From the NCBI GenBank assembly GCA_020354155.1, contig CP070644.1, positions 653,961 to 665,557 of the forward strand: a DNA stretch of 11,597 nucleotides. The letters are read 5' to 3'. This stretch comes from Nitrospiraceae bacterium. GTDB lineage: Bacteria > Nitrospirota > Thermodesulfovibrionia > UBA6902. Of the stretch, positions 1 through 6,194 are shown piece by piece; positions within the stretch are counted from its first letter, which is position 1, and each line of letters starts with the position of its first letter. The translations under genes and the position numbers were made by a program. Below the pieces are notes generated by a model that saw only the letters and a list, made by a program, of their open reading frames with translations, had not been told where the DNA came from and did no database searches.

Positions 1-1
1 C

Positions 2-1240
2 TACGAAGAGCTTGCCCCCTATTATGATCTGGCAGAGAACATTCTCGGTGTTGCAGGTGAACATGCAAATCCATTCAAGCCGAAACGGGGGCCTTTCCCC
101 AATCCACCGCATAAACTGAGCTGTGCAAGTAAGCGGGTAAAGACAGGCTTTGATAAACTCGGACTGCACCTTCTGCCGAATTCTCTGAATATTCTTTCAA
201 GATCAAAGGCTGGCAGGCCTGCCTGCAATTATTGTAATGGCTGCTACCTGGGCTGCAAACTCAGGTCAAAGGGAAGCATGGACGTCACATTTTTAAAAAT
301 GGCTGAGGAGACGGGGAATGTGGAGATACGACCACAATCGGTAGTAAGAAAAATTACTATCAATAAACTAGGCAAAGCCGACGGTGTGATCTATTTTGAT
401 GCTCATGAAGTCGAACAGAGGCAGAGTGCAAAAGTTATTGTCTCATCGGCCGGGGCACTGGAATCTCCCCGGCTTATGCTCAACTCAAAGTCTTCTCTTT
501 TCCCTGAGGGCCTTGCGAACAGCAGCGGAATGGTAGGAAAGTATTTTATGGAAACGCTCACGGCTGCAATTACCGTACTCTTCGAAGAAAAAATATACTC
601 CTATAAAGGGCTACAGATAGACAGCAGGGCATGGGACTATAACGAACCAGGAAAGGACAAACCCTGTCATGAAGGAGTTGTATTTGGCGTCTCTGCAATG
701 GAATTACTCGGTCCATTAAGTTATGCAAAACTTCTTGCTCCGGGCTGGGGGGATGAACACAAAGATTTCATGAGAACCTATTTTGGCCATGCAGTGAATG
801 TCTTTGCTGTGGGAGAACAGTTGCCCTATGAAACGAATATGATCAGTATAGATCCAAAGGTTACGGATTACTTTAAAATTCCTGCGGCAAAAGTTACAAC
901 ACGGTTGAGCAGGAATGACATTGATGTCATTTCTTTCATGAAAAAGAAGTGCAGGGAAATCGTGGAGGCAGCAGGAGCAGTAGACGTGCTCAGGGAATAC
1001 AGTTCTTATGATTTAAGCCTGATTTCCCACTTCAGCGGCACCTGTCGAATGGGGGCTGATTCCCGTGCATCTGTTGTAAACTCCTTCTGTCAAAGCCACG
1101 ATATCAAGAATCTGTTTATCATAGACAGCAGCTGTTTCGTTACCGAGGCAGGGGGAGACAGTCCCTCACTGACTATTCATGCCATAGCCCTCAGGGCTGC
1201 GGAATATTTGATCGAAGAATCAAAAAAACATTCATTATAA
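2..1240 (+). CDS. GMC-family FAD-dependent oxidoreductase, 5'-truncated by window edge
   Basis: The frame is open from the first bases to a TAA, so the N-terminal Rossmann FAD-binding part lies outside the window; the ATG at 278 is internal. A four-cysteine cluster, C-x2-C-x2-C-x3-C (codons 224-256), followed by a K-x-S stretch, matches the cysteine-bearing subgroup of GMC oxidoreductases. It precedes the strand where the FAD domain resumes (SSAGALESPRLM, a typical GMC motif). The C-terminal GMC domain has the HFSGTCRMG motif with the catalytic His at 1028-1030 and ends in a SPSLTIHAIALRAAEY-type helix. The second active-site position, usually Asn or His before the Pro, reads Ser here (1160-1162). 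Such enzymes oxidise alcohols or sugars with FAD; the substrate cannot be told from sequence. It converges on the minus-strand lipoprotein gene. The family is confident, the substrate unknown. Confidence 0.9.
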   Translation, partial: YEELAPYYDLAENILGVAGEHANPFKPKRGPFPNPPHKLSCASKRVKTGFDKLGLHLLPNSLNILSRSKAGRPACNYCNGCYLGCKLRSKGSMDVTFLKMAEETGNVEIRPQSVVRKITINKLGKADGVIYFDAHEVEQRQSAKVIVSSAGALESPRLMLNSKSSLFPEGLANSSGMVGKYFMETLTAAITVLFEEKIYSYKGLQIDSRAWDYNEPGKDKPCHEGVVFGVSAMELLGPLSYAKLLAPGWGDEHKDFMRTYFGHAVNVFAVGEQLPYETNMISIDPKVTDYFKIPAAKVTTRLSRNDIDVISFMKKKCREIVEAAGAVDVLREYSSYDLSLISHFSGTCRMGADSRASVVNSFCQSHDIKNLFIIDSSCFVTEAGGDSPSLTIHAIALRAAEYLIEESKKHSL

Positions 1241-1440
1241 ATTAGACAGCAGCACATGCTCCGTGTGCTTCTTGCAGTCAAAAGATAATCTCCATGTTCC
1301 GCAATGGATTCATAATCTTCCCCGATCTCCGTCATTCCTGCGAACCGATCGGGCATCTGAAAAACGGATTCTGTTTCAGGTATCACCTGCTGTACGGGCA
1401 TTGCGAGAAGAGAAGTCAAGAGGGTAATAGAATAACAATC
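1241..1440. repeat. Intergenic stretch with degenerate dispersed-repeat fragments
   Basis: The space between the GMC stop and the terminator contains GTCATTCCTGCGAA (about 1331-1344) and CATTGCGAGAAG (about 1399-1410). Both resemble the dispersed palindromic repeats (GTCATTCC-GCGAA and GTCATTGCGAG types) common between genes in many environmental bacteria. No intact terminal inverted repeats, transposase or convincing gene is present. A short minus-strand open frame crosses it but overlaps the GMC gene and has no family look. Read as repeat debris. Confidence 0.4.
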
Positions 1441-1475
1441 AAAAAAGGCAGCCTTTGTGGATGAGGCTGCCTTTT
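1441..1475 (-). terminator. Bidirectional rho-independent terminator between convergent genes
   Basis: GGCAGCC (1447-1453) pairs with GGCTGCC (1465-1471) around an 11-nt loop. A6 on the left and T4 on the right extend the stem. Read on the minus strand the hairpin is followed by six Ts, fitting the lipoprotein gene that ends at 1496. Read on the plus strand it has four Ts and could also stop the GMC transcript. Confidence 0.85.
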
Positions 1476-1495
1476 AACGAATCAGGGTATATAAG

Positions 1496-1885
1496 CTACT
1501 CTTGGCTCGTGTAGTTATATCCCTTGAAATGCTCATAGCCTTTTTCTACAAAGAGTGTTTTATCGCCTTTGTACTGGAGCGCATGAAAGAGTTCATGTCC
1601 GCAGGTATAGAAGTCCCATTTCAAACAGTGGATGGAGTTGTCCGTATCAGAATAAAATCCCTTTACACGGTTCATGATTGAAGGGTTACCGCCTCTGTAC
1701 ATATAGGCCTTTCTCATCTCCTCAAAATCATTATAGGTATGCACCGTTAATCCCTTTTCAACGGTGATAACCTGCGGGACCGCATGGCGGTTTTCCGCCT
1801 GCATGGTTGCACAGCCGGTGAGGGAGAGAAAAATAGCCAGTAGGGAAAGGATTATTTTGAAAGATAGTATCAGATTCTTTTTCAT
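1496..1885 (-). CDS. Small lipoprotein with HExxH zinc-metallopeptidase-like motif
   Basis: The product is 129 residues. The signal peptide has MKK, a hydrophobic stretch and the lipobox LTGC, giving a lipidated Cys at residue 25. The +2 residue is Ala, consistent with outer-membrane sorting. The mature part carries GHELFHALQ with His97, Glu98 and His101 forming an HExxH zinc site, and Glu114 or Glu118 downstream as a possible third ligand. The protein is far shorter than ordinary gluzincins, so it may be a minimal peptidase or a degenerate relative. The ATG at 1885 is chosen because AAGGG lies just upstream at suitable spacing and MKK starts the signal peptide; an ATG at 1888 and a TTG at 1912 are in frame. 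A dyad operator candidate lies about 50 bp upstream (1936-1957). It appears monocistronic, with a terminator downstream. I do not recognise a named family. Confidence 0.8.
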   Translation of the reverse strand: MKKNLILSFKIILSLLAIFLSLTGCATMQAENRHAVPQVITVEKGLTVHTYNDFEEMRKAYMYRGGNPSIMNRVKGFYSDTDNSIHCLKWDFYTCGHELFHALQYKGDKTLFVEKGYEHFKGYNYTSQE

Positions 1886-1935
1886 CATGCCCTTGACTAT
1901 ATATATCGGCAAGAATGTAATAATCTTTAACGGAA

Positions 1936-1957
1936 AGTGTAATGAAAATATTACACT
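1936..1957. promoter_or_regulatory. Perfect dyad, operator candidate upstream of the HExxH lipoprotein
   Basis: AGTGTAAT (1936-1943), a 6-nt spacer, then ATTACACT (1950-1957) forms a perfect 8+8 dyad about 50 bp upstream of the minus-strand start. Size and symmetry fit a site for a dimeric repressor or activator. No T-run follows, so it is not a terminator. The regulator is not identifiable from the site alone. Confidence 0.4.
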
Positions 1958-2236
1958 GTTCGAGTTGCCCCTGCTTCAGAAATTACCTCTATCTAGTTAA
2001 ATTAATTAAATAAAACAGCTAAGGATTTGGTAAGTAGGTTGGATTATCTATTTTCTCCTGATATGAGGAGAAAATAGATAACGTTTCAAGAGATGATGAG
2101 GGGAAGGTTAAAATTATAATTCATGATAATAAACATATAGTTATGCTTGACTTAGAAAGGGTAATAATAGAAAATATGCTTAACCTCTATATAAAAATCA
2201 GAAAAAAAATTTGTAACCAAAAACGAAAGGAACAAC
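1958..2236. other. AT-rich intergenic spacer, no confident gene
   Basis: This is the divergent spacer between the minus-strand lipoprotein and the TPR protein. It holds the long hairpin at 2044-2081. A TATAAT at 2115-2120 lacks a good -35 partner, and a TTGACT at 2147-2152 lacks a -10 at usual spacing. A 61-codon open frame starting at 2143 runs into the start of the TPR gene. It has no clear ribosome site and low-complexity Lys/Glu/Ile-rich composition, so I do not call it. A promoter for the TPR gene should be here, but none stands out. Confidence 0.5.
2044..2081. repeat. Perfect 16-bp inverted repeat with 6-nt loop
   Basis: The left arm 2044-2059 (TTATCTATTTTCTCCT) is exactly complementary to the right arm 2066-2081, with GATATG between. 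Such a long perfect stem is very unlikely by chance. It is followed by CGTTTC rather than a T-run, and neither flanking gene ends here, so a terminator is unlikely. It could be an extended operator, a transcript hairpin in the leader of the TPR gene, or the ends of a collapsed mobile element. Confidence 0.75.
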
Positions 2237-3565
2237 ATGAAGAGGAACATTGTATTTTATTCTTTGCTGTTTCTGCTTGGGTCGTGTCTGCTCTTAACTT
2301 CACTTACCAGTGCCATGGCTGCCAATAATTATGAATTGTATATTGCGCAGGGTATTGACAAGGTAAACGAGAGCAAATTTGATGAGGCTATCGGCTTGCT
2401 GCAGAAAGCACTTGATGCATCACCTGACAATCCGGAGGCAATTTATTACACGGGCGTTGCAAATTCCCGTCTCGGTAATCTCGATACAGCAGAGGAGATG
2501 TTTAAGAAGGTTGTAGCAGACAAAGAATACGCCGCCAACGCCCACCTGGAACTGGGTCGCGTTTATTATATGAAGGGCCGATGTGACATGTCAAAACAGT
2601 ACCTTGAGAAGTTTATCTCCTTTACCAGTAAGAAAGAGGCAGTTGCCTATGCAGACAATCTTATTCAGCAGTGCAGGTCAGCAGAAAGAAGGGACAGGGA
2701 AGACGAGCCCTACAAGCTCAATATTTCTCTCGGTGCCCAGTATGACTCCAATGTTGTTCTTGATCCGGACAACCCGTTAGTATCAAAGGATAAAAGTGAC
2801 GGCAGGGTTTTCGGGCTGGTTAATGCCGGTGCAGATATAGTTGAAAATGATACATTTAAATTCCGGACTGACTATACCTTTTACCAGAGCGTTCACTTTG
2901 ATTTAAATAACAGTCCAAACGATTTTGATGTACAGTATCATGGCCTGACACCCAGTCTTGAACTTACCGTTTTCGAGATGGTCGTGCCCTCTGTAGGGTA
3001 CACGCTTGAACATGTGCGTTTTGGTAATGACTGGTATGGTCGTATCCAGACATATTTTACAAAAGTAAAAGTCAGGGAGGGAGTTCATTATTCAACAGAA
3101 GGAATCTATGAATACAGGGACGTTGATTACCAGAATTCAGTTCTCTTTGCGTCAAACAGTCTCCGCTCAGGATGGAAGCACACCGTTGGTGTAAAGCAGA
3201 ACTTTTACCGTGGAAAAATTGAAGGAGACATTCATTACTATTACGATGACAAGCACGCTTCAACGTCTTATTGGTCTTACAGAGGAGACAGGGTAGGTGC
3301 AGAAGTTCTGTATCAAATTAAAGAGCCCCTTGCAGTCATAGGCGCTGTTGATTACAACAGAAGAAAGTACAGAGGAGTTTTCCCGGGTCTTGGCGTGATC
3401 AGATATGACAAGGCCATGATGTACAGACTTGATCTTCATTATCAGCTTGCAGAGAATTTTGCTTTGACCCTGTCTGAAACATACATTGACAACAGATCCA
3501 ATAACACTACCTTCGATTATGACAGGAATATAATCGGTGCAATGGTAACTTGGGGTGCAATCTAG
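2237..3565 (+). CDS. TPR-containing outer-membrane beta-barrel protein
   Basis: The product is 442 residues. Residues 1-28 are a Sec signal peptide ending SAMA. About three tetratricopeptide repeats follow (roughly 31-64, 65-98 and 99-131) with the expected small/aromatic pattern (AIGLLQKAL, AIYYTGVANSRLG, AHLELGRVYYMKG). A charged linker near 145-155 leads to a C-terminal region of about 285 residues. This region has alternating polar/hydrophobic, Tyr-rich strands beginning LNISLGAQYDSNV, typical of an outer-membrane barrel. The YDSNV start and TPR-barrel order resemble surface-lipoprotein assembly modifier (Slam)-type and polysaccharide-export-type proteins, without enough to name one. The predicted location is periplasmic TPRs on an outer-membrane barrel. 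The ATG has AAAGGA five bases upstream. The next genes encode a FecR-domain protein and a lipoprotein, suggesting a shared envelope role. Confidence 0.85.
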   Translation: MKRNIVFYSLLFLLGSCLLLTSLTSAMAANNYELYIAQGIDKVNESKFDEAIGLLQKALDASPDNPEAIYYTGVANSRLGNLDTAEEMFKKVVADKEYAANAHLELGRVYYMKGRCDMSKQYLEKFISFTSKKEAVAYADNLIQQCRSAERRDREDEPYKLNISLGAQYDSNVVLDPDNPLVSKDKSDGRVFGLVNAGADIVENDTFKFRTDYTFYQSVHFDLNNSPNDFDVQYHGLTPSLELTVFEMVVPSVGYTLEHVRFGNDWYGRIQTYFTKVKVREGVHYSTEGIYEYRDVDYQNSVLFASNSLRSGWKHTVGVKQNFYRGKIEGDIHYYYDDKHASTSYWSYRGDRVGAEVLYQIKEPLAVIGAVDYNRRKYRGVFPGLGVIRYDKAMMYRLDLHYQLAENFALTLSETYIDNRSNNTTFDYDRNIIGAMVTWGAI

Positions 3566-3612
3566 AGGATGTGTAAAATAAATTAACTTAAATGTGTTAA
3601 TAATGGAAAAAA

Positions 3613-3629
3613 ACTTGACATCTTCAAGT
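3613..3629. promoter_or_regulatory. Dyad overlapping the -35 box, operator candidate
   Basis: ACTTGA (3613-3618) and TCAAGT (3624-3629) form a perfect 6+6 inverted repeat around CATCT. It covers the -35 hexamer of the FecR-gene promoter, where a bound repressor would block RNA polymerase. TTGA-N5-TCAA is close to, but one base shorter than, the FNR/CRP-type TTGA-N6-TCAA spacing. Confidence 0.35.
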
Positions 3630-3643
3630 CCATATTGTACAAT
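3615..3643 (+). promoter_or_regulatory. Sigma-70-type promoter for the FecR-lipoprotein unit
   Basis: TTGACA (3615-3620) and TACAAT (3638-3643) are separated by exactly 17 bp, a near-perfect vegetative promoter. Transcription would begin near 3650, leaving a leader of about 140 nt before the ATG at 3789. That leader contains an 8-bp hairpin, AAAAGAAG (3702-3709) with CTTCTTTT (3718-3725). I recognise no known riboswitch in it. Confidence 0.75.
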
Positions 3644-3788
3644 TAAGTTATTCTTCTTAAAGGAATTTAAATCAGTCGTACGGAAAGCTTGGGCAATTGA
3701 AAAAAGAAGGAAGCGGACTTCTTTTGTATTGTATTAAAGGAATAACTCTACTTAATTCATTAAAAATCTTTATGAGGGTGGGTGTACT

Positions 3789-4562
3789 ATGAAAAAAAGA
3801 ATATTTACATCAATTTTTGTTTCTTTGCTGTTTGTTGCCTTTGCTGCCCCAGGTGCTTTTGCAACTGATTCTATTGGACATGTCCTTGCTGTAAAAGAGG
3901 ATGCAGTCCGCGACAGGGGAGGCAATGTGGAGGATGCAAAGGAACAGATGGAGTTAACTCCTCATGACAATATTTCAACAAAGGAGCGTTCACGCATAAA
4001 GCTGTATTTTTCGGATGAAAGCATATTAAATATTGGTGAATCAAGTGATCTCACCATTGATCAATACAATTATAAAGCGGATGCTGCAGGTGCTCAGACA
4101 ATTTTGAGCATGGCCACCGGTTCACTCAAGGCAGTGACCGGTAAAAGTGAACTGATTGTGAAAACTTCTTCAGCGGTTGCTACTGCACGTGACAGCGATT
4201 TTATTATCTGGTCGAATACTTCTCAGCAGTGTGTCATGAGCCTTCGAGGGAAAGTGAATTTAACGCTGAGCAGTAAAAGCACCGATGTACATGAAGGTGC
4301 CGTAGGATGTGTCGAGAATGGCAACCTTGGCAGTGATGCATATGCCGACAATAACCTGAGGACATCGTGGATAGAGGCATTCCCCACCTTTGCCAGCAAT
4401 ATACCCTTTGAGCCGCCGGCCTTTGCTCCTCTGCCGGTCGGCATTCAGGCACTACCGTTAATACCTCAGTGCGTGTCCTGTCCTCCGCTGACGACGCCTA
4501 CGGATGTGGAGGTTATTTTTCCACAACCGATCAGAGAGGTCCCGAATGGTACTTTTAATTAA
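3789..4562 (+). CDS. Secreted FecR-domain protein
   Basis: The product is 257 residues. A signal peptide spans residues 1-26 (cleavage after GAFA). A FecR domain at about 30-165 shows the expected order: IGHVLAVK strand, DNISTKERSRIKLYFSDESILNIGESSDLTI, a GSLKAVTGKSELIVKT strand pair, and TARDSDF where the family usually has GVRGTDF. A Pro-rich tail (about 195-257) contains a CVSC pair. Classical FecR proteins are anti-sigma regulators with a cytoplasmic sigma-binding part and one membrane helix. This protein has neither, and no ECF sigma gene is nearby, so it belongs to the free periplasmic FecR-like class whose role is poorly known. It has its own promoter at 3615 and a GAGGGTGG ribosome site. 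The lipoprotein gene follows after 34 bp, probably in the same transcript. Confidence 0.85.
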   Translation: MKKRIFTSIFVSLLFVAFAAPGAFATDSIGHVLAVKEDAVRDRGGNVEDAKEQMELTPHDNISTKERSRIKLYFSDESILNIGESSDLTIDQYNYKADAAGAQTILSMATGSLKAVTGKSELIVKTSSAVATARDSDFIIWSNTSQQCVMSLRGKVNLTLSSKSTDVHEGAVGCVENGNLGSDAYADNNLRTSWIEAFPTFASNIPFEPPAFAPLPVGIQALPLIPQCVSCPPLTTPTDVEVIFPQPIREVPNGTFN

Positions 4563-4596
4563 AGAGATTGAAATTAAATAATAAGGAGATAATAAA

Positions 4597-5946
4597 ATGA
4601 AGCACAGACGATACATAAAAATTATCGGAATCATATCCGCTTTATTTTTTCTGGTATCCTGCGGAGGTGGAGGCGGTGGAGGTGCTTCAGTCGGCAGTTC
4701 GCTCGTTACTTTGAAGATCGGTGGGACAGGACCATCAGCAAAAGCTCAAACAGGGCAGGATACGCTGTTTGCGAATTTATTAAGTACTTTCTCACCAGGT
4801 GATGCAGAAGCTGGAGGTGTAGTCGTTCCCCTTCCAGATCCTTGCGGAATCCCGCCATTTGTTCACATGATCCGCTTTATTATTGAAGGCGATGGAATGG
4901 CTACCATTACGAGAGATGTTCTTGTAAATGGCCGTTGTGAAGTTATTGAGACCTTTGATGTTCCAAATGGCCCATCGCGAAATTTCATTGCTCTTGCCTT
5001 TGACGTAACGAATAGACAGACCCATTCGGGAAATACAATTGAGAATATCCCTGCTCCCAACAATTATGTTCCTATTTATATGAGCATAGATGATGGCTGT
5101 GACCTGTATGTGAGCATACATGATCCTTATGCATGGAACACAACCGACGGCCCAGACAATACGTGCGTAAATCTGTCAGAACCATGTCTGACAATTACAC
5201 ATGCTTTGACACAGACACCGGAAGGGGATGAGACGATCTGTGTACTCCCTGGCGTTTATCGTCCTGCTTATGAAGATCCGGGAGAGTCTTATCCGCTAAT
5301 TGTAGACCGAAGCATTACCCTCCTGTGTCTGAACCTGATTCCAGGCAACGGGGATGTGGCGGCCAATGCTGACAATGGAGTTTTCTTGCCTGCATTTCCT
5401 GAATGTATTCTTGAAGGGATGAGATGGGATGAAAGTTATGAGCCAGATGGAGTGGTTATCAAGGATAATGCGACCATAAATAACTTCAGGATTCAGCATT
5501 TTCCCTATCCCTCCGGTTCTCAAGTTTTTACAGGCGTCAATGTGGTCAGTGGAGAGCCCTTTGTTATAAATAACAGGATAACAGAAAATGTAACCGGAAT
5601 AGGGATTTCTGGCGGAAATCCCCACGTAAGAAATAATTTCATCTCCGGTAATGATCAGGGAATAGTAATATTCCCGGGAATTGGCGCAGATCATGATATC
5701 ACCAATAATACTATTGGGTGCAACAATTTATATGATCTGTTCAGCAATCAAACCAGTGGTATTATTAATGTTCCAAATAATATGTGGGATCATGCTCCTC
5801 CGGAGGAATTTGATCGAAGGGATACGACAGGTTGTCCAGCCATTTCTGATGACATCTGTTATGACTCTAATCTTGGCGATGTTACTGTGAATACTTCTCC
5901 ATCAATTCAATCAGATTTCATTTGTAATATTTTTGGTCCCCTGTAG
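4597..5946 (+). CDS. Lipoprotein with DUF1565-like parallel beta-helix domain
   Basis: The product is 449 residues. The lipobox LVSC places the lipidated Cys at residue 22, followed by seven Gly, a flexible tether typical of outer-membrane lipoproteins. Residues about 35-170 look like a beta-sandwich-type domain (IEGDGMATITRDVLV, RNFIALAFDVT). From about 170, DLYVSIHD, then CLTITHALTQ and ICVLPGVYRP, reproduces the DUF1565 pattern that starts right-handed beta-helices. Asn/Gly-rich coils follow to about residue 410 (VINNRITENVTGIGISGG, VRNNFISGNDQGIVI, ITNNTIGCNN). Beta-helices of this kind bind or cut polysaccharides, but I see no catalytic residues I can assign. The start has AAGGAG 8 bp upstream. 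The gene ends just before a strong terminator, closing the FecR unit. Confidence 0.85.
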   Translation: MKHRRYIKIIGIISALFFLVSCGGGGGGGASVGSSLVTLKIGGTGPSAKAQTGQDTLFANLLSTFSPGDAEAGGVVVPLPDPCGIPPFVHMIRFIIEGDGMATITRDVLVNGRCEVIETFDVPNGPSRNFIALAFDVTNRQTHSGNTIENIPAPNNYVPIYMSIDDGCDLYVSIHDPYAWNTTDGPDNTCVNLSEPCLTITHALTQTPEGDETICVLPGVYRPAYEDPGESYPLIVDRSITLLCLNLIPGNGDVAANADNGVFLPAFPECILEGMRWDESYEPDGVVIKDNATINNFRIQHFPYPSGSQVFTGVNVVSGEPFVINNRITENVTGIGISGGNPHVRNNFISGNDQGIVIFPGIGADHDITNNTIGCNNLYDLFSNQTSGIINVPNNMWDHAPPEEFDRRDTTGCPAISDDICYDSNLGDVTVNTSPSIQSDFICNIFGPL

Positions 5947-5983
5947 CCTTGTGATGTATCTGTCAAAATAAAGAATGTCCCTC

Positions 5984-6013
5984 TACCCCGCATTTCGATG
6001 CGGGGTATTTTTT
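5984..6013 (+). terminator. Rho-independent terminator after the beta-helix lipoprotein gene
   Basis: A ten-base-pair stem (5984-5993 with 5998-6007, core CCCCGCAT/ATGCGGGG) is capped by a TTCG tetraloop and followed by six Ts. It lies 38 bp past the stop codon and separates the envelope genes from the hydrolase-cyclase unit. Confidence 0.95.
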
Positions 6014-6174
6014 GTCTTCGTAATATCAAATTTATTAATTTCAACAGAATGTGAAAATTACCTTGATTGCCTGCACCAGTATATTTATAATAAACGCAAT
6101 GGCTTTTTTTCTTTTAAATTATGGCAATTACACCATTGCTGCATAAGGAGTTCATTTTAATAATTCATTATAAG

Positions 6175-6183
6175 TGTGATAAT
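6175..6183 (+). promoter_or_regulatory. Possible extended -10 promoter just before the hydrolase start
   Basis: TGTGATAAT matches an extended -10 element (TGnTATAAT) at four of six hexamer bases plus the TG. No convincing -35 lies 17 bp upstream. If used, transcription would start near 6190, almost at the ATG at 6195. This fits the absence of a ribosome-binding sequence there. Confidence 0.3.
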
Positions 6184-6194
6184 ATAACCATCAA

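Noticed and set aside
1207..1224. TTTGAT-N6-ATCAAA dyad resembling an FNR box
   Set aside because: The spacer is six rather than four bases, and the site lies inside the GMC coding region near its stop, with no promoter.
1177..1419. Minus-strand 80-codon open frame downstream of the GMC gene
   Set aside because: It overlaps the GMC 3' end antisense and lies across repeat fragments; the composition is not convincing.
2143..2328. 61-codon plus-strand open frame in the AT-rich spacer
   Set aside because: It overlaps the TPR gene start, has no ribosome site, is low complexity and has no family resemblance.
2237..5946. Classical FecR/ECF-sigma iron-uptake signalling locus
   Set aside because: There is no sigma factor or TonB-dependent receptor, and the FecR protein has a signal peptide instead of a cytoplasmic anti-sigma part.
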